A stretch of 64,000 nt of DNA, from positions 1-64,000 of the forward strand of contig NZ_JBHYXZ010000006.1 in assembly GCF_042752395.1 (NCBI RefSeq). The letters are read 5' to 3'. How positions within the stretch are numbered: position 1 is the stretch's first letter; each line of letters opens with the position of its first letter. Origin of the DNA: Actinosynnema sp042752395 (GTDB lineage Bacteria; Actinomycetota; Actinomycetes; Mycobacteriales; Pseudonocardiaceae). Below the pieces are notes generated by a model. That model was given only the letters and a program-made list of their open reading frames with translations. It ran no database searches and was not told where the DNA came from. Made by a program: the position numbers and the translations under genes. This document shows, one piece after another, positions 8,387 through 16,234 of this stretch.

Positions 8387-8410
8387 GTTTCTGAACTGTG
8401 GTTCAATAAC
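8387..8410. promoter_or_regulatory. Probable TetR operator between divergent genes
   Basis: The inverted repeat GTTTCTGAAC-TGTG-GTTCAATAAC has 8 of 10 paired positions, with a perfect TGAAC/GTTCA core. It ends 3 bp before the TetR start and fits autorepression by that regulator. Confidence 0.6.
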
Positions 8411-8413
8411 CGC

Positions 8414-8989
8414 GTGGCACGACCGAAGACGATCACGGACGAGCGGTTGCTGGCCGCGGCGGCGGAGGTGATCGGCCGCAAGGGGCCGGGGTTCACCGTC
8501 GCCGACGTGGCCGAGCGGGCGGGCGTCTCGGTGGGCACGGTGGCCGGTCGGTTCGGCTCGAAGAGCGGCCTGCTCCAGGCCCTGACCAGGCAGACCGCGG
8601 ACGCGAACGTGCGGCGGATGCGGGAGGCGGCGGCCGCGGCGGCTGATCCGGCGGACGGGTTGCGGGCGGCCCTGCTGACCTGGTTCGAGGACGTCGTCGA
8701 CCCGGCCGAGGCGCAGAACCACCTGGCCCAGCTCGGGGTCGACCTGATCGACCCGGAGCTGCGGGCGCTGCTCGCCGAGCTGTACGCGGTGACCGAGCGG
8801 ACCCTGGCGGAACTCACCCGACGGGTGGACCTCCCGCACGGCCCGCCGCCCGACCACGCGGCCCGCGTGCTCACGGGGTTGCTCCACGGCGTGTCGATGG
8901 ACTGGTCCGTCCGACCGCGCGGCGAGCTGGCCGACCGGCTGGCGCAGGACGTCGACGCGGTGCTGGACGCGTGGAAGGGGAGACGATGA
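8414..8989 (+). CDS. TetR/AcrR family transcriptional regulator
   Basis: A 191-aa repressor with an N-terminal helix-turn-helix at about residues 10-55 (ADVAERAGVSVGTVAGRFGSK) and a helical ligand-binding domain. Its TGA overlaps the ATG of the downstream SDR gene (ATGA), so the two are translationally coupled and it probably controls that dehydrogenase. A palindrome just upstream (8387-8410) is the likely operator. The GTG at 8414 is the only sensible start. The ligand is unknown, plausibly the substrate of the SDR. Confidence 0.88.
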   Translation: MARPKTITDERLLAAAAEVIGRKGPGFTVADVAERAGVSVGTVAGRFGSKSGLLQALTRQTADANVRRMREAAAAAADPADGLRAALLTWFEDVVDPAEAQNHLAQLGVDLIDPELRALLAELYAVTERTLAELTRRVDLPHGPPPDHAARVLTGLLHGVSMDWSVRPRGELADRLAQDVDAVLDAWKGRR

Positions 8990-9897
8990 AGGCGTTGGAC
9001 GGCAAGGTCGCGGCGGTCACGGGGGCGACGCGGGGCGCGGGGCGCGCCATCGCGGTGGAGCTCGGCGCGGCGGGCGCGACGGTGTTCGTCGGCGGTCGGT
9101 CGACGCGCGAGCGGAAGTCGCCGATCGGCCGGGACGAGACGATCGAGGAGACGGCGGAGCTGGTCACGGCGGCGGGCGGCCGGGGCGTCCCGGTGCGGTG
9201 CGACTTCACCGTGCCGTCCGACGTGGACGCGTTCCGCGACCGCATCGAGTCCGAAGTGGACGGCCGGCTGGACGTCCTGGTGGACGACGTGTGGGGCGGC
9301 GAGGCGGACACCGAGTTCAAGGTGTTCTGGGAGCAGGACCTGGACCGGCAGCTCCGAATGTGGCGCAACAGCCTGGAGGCGCACTTCGTCGCCCTGCACC
9401 GGCTGCTGCCGCTGCTGGTCCGGCGGCCGGGCGGGCTGCTGGTCGAGGTGACCGACGGCGACAGCGACGAGTTCTACAGCGGGTCGCTGGCCTACGACTC
9501 GGTGAAGGTCGCGATCCGCCGCATGGGCACGGTGATGGCGAAGGAGCTGGAGGCGTTCGGCGCCACGTCCGTCGCCGTCACCCCCGGCTTCCTGCGGTCG
9601 GAGCAGATGCTGGAGCACTTCGGCGTGACCGAGGAGAACTGGCGCGACGCGATCGCCAAGGAACCGCACTACGCGATGTCCGAGACGCCGCACTACGTGG
9701 GCCGCGGCGTGGCGGCGCTGGCCGCCGACCCGGACCGCCACCGGTTCACCGGCAAGGCGCTCGCGTCGTGGACGCTCATGCGCGAGTACGGCTTCACCGA
9801 CCTGGACGGCTCGCGACCGGACTGGGGCCGCTGGTACGAGGAGGTCTACAAGGCGGGCGTCGACCCGGCGACCGCGGACGCGTCGAAGTACCGCTGA
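8986..9897 (+). CDS. Short-chain dehydrogenase/reductase (SDR)
   Basis: A 303-aa NAD(P)-dependent oxidoreductase. The Rossmann glycine motif TGATRGAGRA is near residue 12 and the catalytic YDSVK triad member lies at about 172. An unusual feature is the stretch after beta-2 (GRSTRERKSPIGRDETIEE), which fits the longer SDR subgroup that has no assigned substrate. GGGGAGACG provides the ribosome site and the start overlaps the tetR stop. It is the probable target of the TetR regulator in the same two-gene operon. Confidence 0.87.
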   Translation: MKALDGKVAAVTGATRGAGRAIAVELGAAGATVFVGGRSTRERKSPIGRDETIEETAELVTAAGGRGVPVRCDFTVPSDVDAFRDRIESEVDGRLDVLVDDVWGGEADTEFKVFWEQDLDRQLRMWRNSLEAHFVALHRLLPLLVRRPGGLLVEVTDGDSDEFYSGSLAYDSVKVAIRRMGTVMAKELEAFGATSVAVTPGFLRSEQMLEHFGVTEENWRDAIAKEPHYAMSETPHYVGRGVAALAADPDRHRFTGKALASWTLMREYGFTDLDGSRPDWGRWYEEVYKAGVDPATADASKYR

Positions 9898-9918
9898 CGC
9901 GCGGCGAGTCCGGCCCGG

Positions 9919-10575
9919 TCAGACGTCGCCGGGCCGGACGAGCCCTGTCTCGTACGCCAGCACCACGGCCTGCACCCGGTCCCGCAGCTCCAGCTTGGCC
10001 AGGATGCGCCCCACGTGCGTCTTCACCGTCGCCTCGGACAGGAACAGCTTCCGCGCGATCTCCGTGTTCGACAGCCCCTTGGCGATCAGCACCAGCACCT
10101 CGCGCTCGCGCTCGGTCAGCGCCTCCAGCACCGCCGCGTCGCGCAGCTCGCCGCCGCCCTCGCCGAGGAACCGGCTCAGCAGCCGCTTGGTCACCGACGG
10201 CGACACCACCGCGTCGCCGCTGGCCACCGCGCGCAGCGCCGACACCAGGTCGCCCGGCGGCGTGTCCTTCAGCAGGAACCCGGACGCGCCGTTGCGCAAC
10301 GCCGACAGCGCGTACTCGTCCAGGTCGAACGTGGTCATCACGAGCACCTTCGCGGTGCCCGCCTCGGCGATCCGCTTGGTCGCCTCGACCCCGTCGAGCA
10401 CCGGCATGCGCACGTCCATCAGCACCACGTCCGGCCGCAGCCGGTCGGCCAGCTGCACGGCGTCGAGCCCGTTGGCCGCCTCGCCGACCACGTCGACGTC
10501 CTCCTGCGCGCCGAGCACCATCCGGAAGCCCATCCGCATGAGTTCCTGGTCGTCCACGAGAAGTACCCGGATCAC
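9919..10575 (-). CDS. NarL/LuxR-type response regulator
   Basis: A 218-aa DNA-binding response regulator. The receiver domain (1-120) has the phosphoacceptor D54 in VVLMDVRMP, the acidic pair D8-D9 and K in FLLKDTPP. The C-terminal LuxR helix-turn-helix (about 150-210) has LTEREREVLVLIAKGLSNTEIARKLF. I prefer the GTG at 10575, which is preceded by AAAGGTGACAGT, over the ATG 15 bp upstream. It is the partner of the histidine kinase at 10606-11790, 30 bp upstream on the same strand. The pair has the DesK/LiaS-like arrangement; target genes are not evident. Confidence 0.93.
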   Translation of the reverse strand: MIRVLLVDDQELMRMGFRMVLGAQEDVDVVGEAANGLDAVQLADRLRPDVVLMDVRMPVLDGVEATKRIAEAGTAKVLVMTTFDLDEYALSALRNGASGFLLKDTPPGDLVSALRAVASGDAVVSPSVTKRLLSRFLGEGGGELRDAAVLEALTEREREVLVLIAKGLSNTEIARKLFLSEATVKTHVGRILAKLELRDRVQAVVLAYETGLVRPGDV

Positions 10576-10605
10576 ACTGTCACCTTTCATAGGACGACCG
10601 GCACC

Positions 10606-11790
10606 CTATGACGGGACGAGCGGCAGCACGGCGCGGACCCGCCACCCACCGCCCGGGTTGGGGCCCGCCTCCAGCGTGCCGCCGAGCACGCCGGCGCGTT
10701 CGCGCATGCCGATCAGGCCGTTGCCGCCGGACACCGCCACCAGGTCGTGCGGCGTGCCGAACCCGTCGTCGGCCACCAGCACCTCCACGTGATCACCCGC
10801 CTGGGTGACGCGGACGGTCGCCGACGCGCCCGAGCCCGCGTGCTTCAACGTGTTGGTCAACGCCTCCTGCACGATCCGGTAGATGCCGAGCCCGAGGCCC
10901 GCCGGCAGCGCGTCCATGTCGCCCAGCGTCTCCAACCGCACCGGCAGCCCGGCGGCCCGGCACGTCTCGGCCAGCTCGTGCAGGTCGCCCGCGTCCGGCT
11001 GGGGCACCCACTGGGTGCCCGACTGGTCCTCCGACCGCAGCACGCCCAGCAGCCGCCGCAGCTCGGTCAACGCCTGCCTGCCGGTCTCGGCGATGGTGCG
11101 CACCGCGGCCTCGGCCAGCTCCGGGTTGGTCTTGATCGCGTAGCCCGCGCCGTCGGCCTGCACCACCATCACGCTCACCGCGTGCGCGACCACGTCGTGC
11201 AGCTCCCGCGCGATCCGCGACCGCTCCTCGCCCACCGCGATCCGGGCCTGCTGGTCGCGTTCGGTCTCCAGCAGCTTGAGCCGCTGCTCCAGCTCGCGGT
11301 GGTAGGCGCGGCGCGCCCCGACGAACTCGCCCATCGCCCAGCTGAACCCGAAGATCACCGCGATCACGAAGACGATGAACGCGGCCTCGACGCCCGCGCC
11401 CATGGGCCACACCGCCCACACGAACGTGCCCAGCGCCAGCCAGACCGCGTAGAGCAGCCCTTGCCGCCTGCCGACGTAGGCCACCATCGTGTAGAGCGCG
11501 ATCGCGAGCGCGAAGTCGGCCAGCCGCACCGGCATCCCGGTGGCGAGGTCGCCGTGGGTGAGGAGCTGGACCGCGCCGCCGAACAGGATGACGTAGGACG
11601 AGCCGAGCGGGTGCTTGCGGCGGAACACCACCGGCACGACCAGGATCGCGCCGACGAACAGCAGCGTGGAGCCCGGCACCGTCGAGCGGTTGGCCCCCAG
11701 CACGCCGAGGTCGAAGACGGCGAGCAACCCGGCCATCAGGGAATCCCCGAAGACCGGGTGCGCTCGCATCCACAGGCTCAGCCGCCGCAC
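10606..11790 (-). CDS. Sensor histidine kinase (HisKA_3 family)
   Basis: A 394-aa membrane kinase. About five hydrophobic segments fill residues 15-155. A coiled-coil leads into the dimerisation/phosphoacceptor motif RSRIARELHDVVAHAVS with H198, and the C-terminal ATPase domain has a degenerate G1 box DDGFGTP and NGLIGMRERA. There is no extracellular sensing domain, so it probably senses membrane state or uses a partner. GTG start at 11790; ATG at 11769 is an alternative. It forms a two-gene operon with the NarL-type regulator downstream. Confidence 0.92.
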   Translation of the reverse strand: MRRLSLWMRAHPVFGDSLMAGLLAVFDLGVLGANRSTVPGSTLLFVGAILVVPVVFRRKHPLGSSYVILFGGAVQLLTHGDLATGMPVRLADFALAIALYTMVAYVGRRQGLLYAVWLALGTFVWAVWPMGAGVEAAFIVFVIAVIFGFSWAMGEFVGARRAYHRELEQRLKLLETERDQQARIAVGEERSRIARELHDVVAHAVSVMVVQADGAGYAIKTNPELAEAAVRTIAETGRQALTELRRLLGVLRSEDQSGTQWVPQPDAGDLHELAETCRAAGLPVRLETLGDMDALPAGLGLGIYRIVQEALTNTLKHAGSGASATVRVTQAGDHVEVLVADDGFGTPHDLVAVSGGNGLIGMRERAGVLGGTLEAGPNPGGGWRVRAVLPLVPS

Positions 11791-11812
11791 GTGACCAGGT
11801 TAGGTACGGGCC

Positions 11813-11832
11813 GGCGCGACGCGCGTCGCGCC
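11813..11832. terminator. GC hairpin downstream of the 158-aa membrane protein gene
   Basis: Perfect 8-bp arms GGCGCGAC and GTCGCGCC flank a GCGC loop. It lies between the stop at 11876 and the kinase start at 11790, both on the minus strand, and may end the upstream transcript. No U-tract follows. Confidence 0.45.
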
Positions 11833-11875
11833 ACGGGCTGACCCCCGCTAGTCCTCCAGGCGGATGGCCGCCGGC

Positions 11876-12352
11876 TCAGCGGACCGTCTTGATCTGGGTC
11901 GGGTCGAGCTTGTCCTCGACCCTCGGCGCGGGCGCGCCGGCCACCGGCTCGACCCGCGTCTGCGGCGGCACCGCCCGCTGCTGCTCGTACTGGCGGTGCT
12001 CCTCGGCCATCTCGTCGGCCAGCTGCTGCTGGAGCTGCCGGTCGCGGATGCGGCCCAGGATCATCATGGTCAACGCGTGGACCAGCGCCAGGACCAGGAG
12101 CATGACGCCGAGCTTGACCACGACGTCCTTGACCGGGTCGCCGGTGTTGACCGAGATGATCGACACGATGGCGAGCAGCCCGAGCACGACGAGGTGGAAG
12201 AGCACCGTCGCCAGGCGGGTCATCGACCTGGCCGCCTCCGGGTCGCCGTACGCGCGGCTCATGTACCCCTTGCCGCTGCGGTAGATCAGTTGGCCGTCGA
12301 TGAGCACCAGCACCACGCCGAGCAGCAGGAACACCGTATATCCCTGTTCCAT
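11876..12352 (-). CDS. Small membrane protein of unknown function
   Basis: 158 aa with three predicted transmembrane helices (about 7-24, 46-66 and 80-100), followed by a charged, Gln-rich tail (QLQQQLADEMAEEHRQYEQQ) likely to form a coiled coil in the cytoplasm. ATG at 12352 with GGAGGT ribosome site. I do not recognise the family. It is divergent from the dynamin-like operon with 86 bp between starts. A functional link to membrane-remodelling dynamins is possible but is only suggested by position. Confidence 0.75.
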   Translation of the reverse strand: MEQGYTVFLLLGVVLVLIDGQLIYRSGKGYMSRAYGDPEAARSMTRLATVLFHLVVLGLLAIVSIISVNTGDPVKDVVVKLGVMLLVLALVHALTMMILGRIRDRQLQQQLADEMAEEHRQYEQQRAVPPQTRVEPVAGAPAPRVEDKLDPTQIKTVR

Positions 12353-12438
12353 GGCGGACCTCCCTCGTCGGTCGCGGAAATACCCCGGTCGCCCCGTTCG
12401 CAAACCGCGCGTCACCCCCACGTGGCACGATCTCCGGC

Positions 12439-13971
12439 GTGACGACGCAGGCCAAGCAGCTCGCCGGTCCGCTCTCGGCGGCGGTCGCGAACCTGTGCGT
12501 CGGGCTCCAGCCGCAGGTGTCGCCCGCGACCGCGGCGGGGTTCCGGGAGGTGCTGCGCCGGCTGTCCGCGCCGCTGCAGGTCGCCGTCGCGGGCCGGATC
12601 AAGTCCGGCAAGTCGACGCTCGTCAACGCGTTGATCGGACGCCGGGTCGCGCCGACCGACGTGGGCGAGTGCACGCGGCTCGTGACGCGGTTCCAGTACG
12701 GCACGGTGGACCGGGTCGAGGTGGTGTTCACCGACGGCCGCAAGCAGGTGCTGCCGTTCGAGGCGAACGGCTCCATCCCGCGCGACCTCGGCGTGGACGT
12801 CGACGAGGTGTCCCACATCGAGGCGTACCTGACCAACGCGGTGCTGCGGGACCTGACCGTGATCGACACCCCGGGCCTGGGGTCGCTCGACGCCGCGTCG
12901 GTGGCCCGCACCGAGTCGCTGCTGGGCGCGGGGATCGACCCCGACGGGCTCGACCCGGTGTCGCGCAACGCGGTGGCCGGCGCGGAGGCCGTGCTGTACG
13001 TCGTGACGCAGGGCGTGCGCGCGGACGACCAGCAGGCGTTGGCCGCGTTCACCGCGGCGACGGCGAGCCGCGAGGCGGGTCCGGTGAACGCGATCGCGGT
13101 GCTCAACAAGGCCGACACGATCGCCGCCGAGACCGTGGAGGGCTCCCACGGCGACACCTGGCAGGCGGCGGTGCTCCTCGCCGAACGGCAGGCGCTCACG
13201 CTCAAGCCGCGCGTCGCGGACGTGCTGCCGGTGATCGGCCTGGTCGCCGAGTCCACCGAGACCGGCGGCTTCACCTCGGCCGACGCGGACGCGCTGCGCA
13301 AGCTCGCCGAGCTGGACGAGGCCACCCGCGAGACCCTGCTCGTCTCGGCCGACCTGTTCGTGGGCTGGGAGTGCGACGTGCCGGTCGGCACCCGCACCCG
13401 GCTGCTGGAGAAGCTCGACCTGTACGGCGTCCGCAAGGCGCTGGAGGCCGTGGACGCCGAGCCGACCATCACGGCGGGCGCGCTGCGCCGCAAGCTGCTG
13501 GACGCCTCCGGCCTGCACGGCGTGCGCGCGAAGCTCAACGCGGTGTTCCGGTCCCGCGCGGACGGCATCAAGGCCGCCGCCGCGCTCGCCTCGGTGACGT
13601 CGCTGGCCGCCGCGTCGGGCGACCCGAACGAGCGGCAGCGCGTGCACGACGCCATCGAGGTCCTGCTGGCCAAGCCCGAGGCGCACCAGCTGAGGCTGCT
13701 GGAGGCGTTGACCCTGGTCGCGTCCGGGGCCGTGGCCATGCCGCACGACCTGGTCGAAGAGGTGCTGCGGTTCGGCAGCTCGCCCGACGTGTCCGAGCAG
13801 CTCGGGATGCGCGGCCGGCCGCCGCACGAGCTGATGGCCTACGCCCTGGAGCGGGCGGGCTGGTGGCGTTCGTTCGCGTCGTTCGGCGCGACACCGGCGC
13901 AGAGCCGGGTGGCCCACGTGGTGCACCGGGCGTACTTCCTGATCTGGCAACAACTGCGGGGACGGCGATGA
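12439..13971 (+). CDS. Bacterial dynamin-like GTPase (first)
   Basis: A 510-aa large GTPase. G1 is AGRIKSGKST (51-60), G2 probably Thr79 in GECTR, G3 DTPG (143-146) and G4 NKAD (223-226), followed by a long helical region. Bacterial dynamins bind and remodel membranes, but this one has no obvious transmembrane segment and is shorter than its partner at 14342. It starts a three-gene operon in which each stop overlaps the next start (ATGA), which predicts coordinated, near-stoichiometric production. GTG start at 12439. Confidence 0.87.
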   Translation: MTTQAKQLAGPLSAAVANLCVGLQPQVSPATAAGFREVLRRLSAPLQVAVAGRIKSGKSTLVNALIGRRVAPTDVGECTRLVTRFQYGTVDRVEVVFTDGRKQVLPFEANGSIPRDLGVDVDEVSHIEAYLTNAVLRDLTVIDTPGLGSLDAASVARTESLLGAGIDPDGLDPVSRNAVAGAEAVLYVVTQGVRADDQQALAAFTAATASREAGPVNAIAVLNKADTIAAETVEGSHGDTWQAAVLLAERQALTLKPRVADVLPVIGLVAESTETGGFTSADADALRKLAELDEATRETLLVSADLFVGWECDVPVGTRTRLLEKLDLYGVRKALEAVDAEPTITAGALRRKLLDASGLHGVRAKLNAVFRSRADGIKAAAALASVTSLAAASGDPNERQRVHDAIEVLLAKPEAHQLRLLEALTLVASGAVAMPHDLVEEVLRFGSSPDVSEQLGMRGRPPHELMAYALERAGWWRSFASFGATPAQSRVAHVVHRAYFLIWQQLRGRR

Positions 13972-14345
13972 GCGGAACGGAACGGGGCGGCGCGGCGTCC
14001 GAGCACGCTGTGGAGAGCACGCTGGGGACGACCATCGCCGACGAACTGCTCGACCAGGCGTTGGCGGAGCGGCGCGCGCTGGTGCAGCTGTGCCTGTACG
14101 CGCTGGACCGCGCCCGCAGCGCCGGGGTCGTGGAGCGGATCGAGGAGGGCCTCGCGGCCATCGGCGTGACCGCGCTGCGGCCCGACGGCGAGCGGTTCGA
14201 CCCGTCGCGGCACGAGGCGGGCGGCACCGTGCCGACGCGGGACGCGTCGCTGGACGGCGTGGTGGCCGAGACCGAGGTGGTCGGCTTCGCCGATCGCGGC
14301 CGGACGCTGCGCGCCCCGATCGTCACCGTCTACACCGCCCGATGA
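13968..14345 (+). CDS. GrpE-like small protein between two dynamin-like GTPases
   Basis: 125 aa. The C-terminal half (FDPSRHEAGGTVPTRDASLDG, then TVYTAR at the end) matches the beta-domain of GrpE, the nucleotide-exchange factor of DnaK. The N-terminal part is a short helix instead of the long GrpE coiled coil. No hsp70 gene is in the operon or nearby. Start and stop both overlap neighbours by four bases (ATGA), so it is translated as part of the dynamin operon. It may act on a dedicated Hsp70 elsewhere or serve as a scaffold or exchange factor for the GTPases; both are inference. Confidence 0.75.
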   Translation: MSGTERGGAASEHAVESTLGTTIADELLDQALAERRALVQLCLYALDRARSAGVVERIEEGLAAIGVTALRPDGERFDPSRHEAGGTVPTRDASLDGVVAETEVVGFADRGRTLRAPIVTVYTAR

Positions 14346-16159
14346 CCGGCCTGCCGCAGCTCGTCCGGCAGACCAGGGAGAAGCTGACGACCCTGGTCCG
14401 GTCGCTGGACCCGTCGGCCGCGTCGTTCGTGGAGACCCGCCGGTCCGGCCCGGCGTCGGTGGTGGTCGTCGGCGAGACGAACCGGGGCAAGAGCTCGCTG
14501 GTCAACGCCCTGCTGGCGACACCGGGCCTGTCGCCGGTGGACGCCGAGGTGGCGACCGCGACCTACCTGGTGTTCCGGCACGGGTCGGAGTGGTCGGCCC
14601 GCGCCTGCTACGCCGGGTCGATGTCGCCGGTGCCGTTCGACCGGTCGGAGATCGTGAACTGGGTGTCGGCGGCGCACGAGCTGCCGGAGGGCATGCTGCC
14701 GCCCCGGTACGTGGAGGTCGAAGCGCCGATCCCGCTGCTGGAGCGGCTGTCCGTGGTGGACACGCCGGGGGTCGGCGGGCTCGACTCGGTGCACGGCGAG
14801 CTGGCCGCCGAGGCCGCCGCGACCGCGACCGCGCTGCTGTTCGTGGTCGACGCCTCGGCCCCGTTCACGCGCGGTGAGCTGGACTTCCTCCGCACGGTCG
14901 GGGAACGCGTCGAGACCGTGGTGTTCGCGTTGACCAAGGTCGACCAGTACCGGGGCTGGCGGCAGGTGCTGGAGGCCGACCAGGCGCTGCTGGCCGAGCA
15001 CGCGCCGAGGTTCCGCGGCGCGACGTTCCACCCGGTGTCGTCGCGGATGTTCGAGCTGGCGGCCAAGGCCCCGAACCCGGACGCGGCGGGGATGCTGCGC
15101 GAGCGGTCGGGGATCGGGGCGTTGCAGGAGGCGTTGCAGGAGCTGGTGGTCGGCCGGGCCGCGATGCTCGGCGAGGCCAACGGCCTGCGCGCGCTGGCGA
15201 CCGTGCTGGACGAGCTGATCGCGCGCAACGAGGCGGACAAGCGCGCGCTGTCGTCGGGCGAGGAGGAGGCCGAGACGCTGCGCGCGCGGCGCGACGAGCT
15301 GAACTCGCAACGCCGCTCGTCGACGCGCAGCTGGCAGGTGCGGCTGCGCGGCGAGGTGCAGCGGGCCCGGGTGGAGGGATCGCACGAGGTCAGCAGGCAG
15401 ATGCGGGACGTGCAGACGTGGTTCCGCACGGCGATCGACTCGGCCGACCGGGAGCGGCTGGCCGCGTTGCCGCAGGAGGTGGACACCGCGTTGCAGGTGG
15501 TGTCCGGCCGGATCAGCGCCGGCTTGGCCACGCGGCTGTCCCGCGTCGCCGACGCCGCGCTGGCCGACCTGTTCTCGCCCGAGGAGCTGGCCGTGATCCG
15601 GGGCCAGTTCGCCCGCGGCGCGACCCCGCCGGTGGTGCTGCGGCCACCGGAGAAGCGCACGCCGACCGCCGAGGACAAGCTGCTCGTGTTCATGGGCGTG
15701 TCCGGCGGGTTGGGCGCGGGCCGGCTGGCCGCGTTGCCGCTGGCCGGGCTCGGGGTGGCGGCGCTGAACCCGATCGTGCTGCCGGTGACCATCGCGCTCG
15801 GGCTGGGCGCGGGCTGGTGGATGGCGCGGACCCGGAAGCACTCGGCCGACAAGCAGCACCTCAAGCAGTGGCTGTCGGACGCGATCGCGGACGCCCGGTC
15901 CACCGTCGACCAGCTCGTCGCGGAGCAGCTGATCGAGGCCGAGCAGCAGTTGTCGCTGGCGTTGGACGACGCGCTGGGCAAACGGGTCGACGCGATCGAG
16001 GCGGAGCTGCGCGAGGTCGACAAGGCGCTGCGGATGGAGGCGGGGGAACGCGCCAAGGCGCTGCAGTCCGTCACGCGCCGCTTGGCCGAGCTGACCGCCG
16101 GCCGCGCCAAGGTGGACGACCTGCTGTCCCGCATCCGCGCCGTCCGCGACCGCGCCTGA
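14342..16159 (+). CDS. Bacterial dynamin-like GTPase (second), membrane-inserting
   Basis: 605 aa. G1 GETNRGKSS (44-52), G3 VDTPGVGG from D140, G4 TKVD (198-201). A long helical domain follows, then a hydrophobic hairpin at about 449-495 (VSGGLGAGRLAALPLAGLGV, then NPIVLPVTIALGLGAGWW) that probably inserts in the membrane as the paddle of bacterial dynamins. The C-terminus is coiled coil. It pairs with the soluble GTPase at 12439, reminiscent of IniA/IniC and DynA/DynB pairs. The last five codons belong to a 20-bp sequence repeated 1.2 kb downstream. Confidence 0.88.
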   Translation: MTGLPQLVRQTREKLTTLVRSLDPSAASFVETRRSGPASVVVVGETNRGKSSLVNALLATPGLSPVDAEVATATYLVFRHGSEWSARACYAGSMSPVPFDRSEIVNWVSAAHELPEGMLPPRYVEVEAPIPLLERLSVVDTPGVGGLDSVHGELAAEAAATATALLFVVDASAPFTRGELDFLRTVGERVETVVFALTKVDQYRGWRQVLEADQALLAEHAPRFRGATFHPVSSRMFELAAKAPNPDAAGMLRERSGIGALQEALQELVVGRAAMLGEANGLRALATVLDELIARNEADKRALSSGEEEAETLRARRDELNSQRRSSTRSWQVRLRGEVQRARVEGSHEVSRQMRDVQTWFRTAIDSADRERLAALPQEVDTALQVVSGRISAGLATRLSRVADAALADLFSPEELAVIRGQFARGATPPVVLRPPEKRTPTAEDKLLVFMGVSGGLGAGRLAALPLAGLGVAALNPIVLPVTIALGLGAGWWMARTRKHSADKQHLKQWLSDAIADARSTVDQLVAEQLIEAEQQLSLALDDALGKRVDAIEAELREVDKALRMEAGERAKALQSVTRRLAELTAGRAKVDDLLSRIRAVRDRA

Positions 16160-16165
16160 GGCACG
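16146..16165 (+). repeat. 20-bp direct repeat, left copy
   Basis: GCGACCGCGCCTGAGGCACG spans the last codons and stop of the second dynamin gene. An exact copy is at 17361-17380, and the bases on both sides differ, so the match is exactly 20 bp. It marks the left edge of the Abi-like cassette. Confidence 0.9.
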
Positions 16166-16170
16166 AGGAA

Positions 16171-16207
16171 GCCCCAGGCCGCATGCGAGCAGAGGCGACA
16201 CTGGGGC
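16171..16207 (+). terminator. Hairpin after the dynamin operon
   Basis: GCCCCAG at 16171-16177 pairs with CTGGGGC at 16201-16207 across a 23-base loop. It lies 11 bp after the dynamin stop, inside the putative inserted unit, and could terminate the operon or insulate the Abi-like gene. Confidence 0.4.
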
Positions 16208-16234
16208 GTTCGTCACTGACGGTAGCATCCCGTC

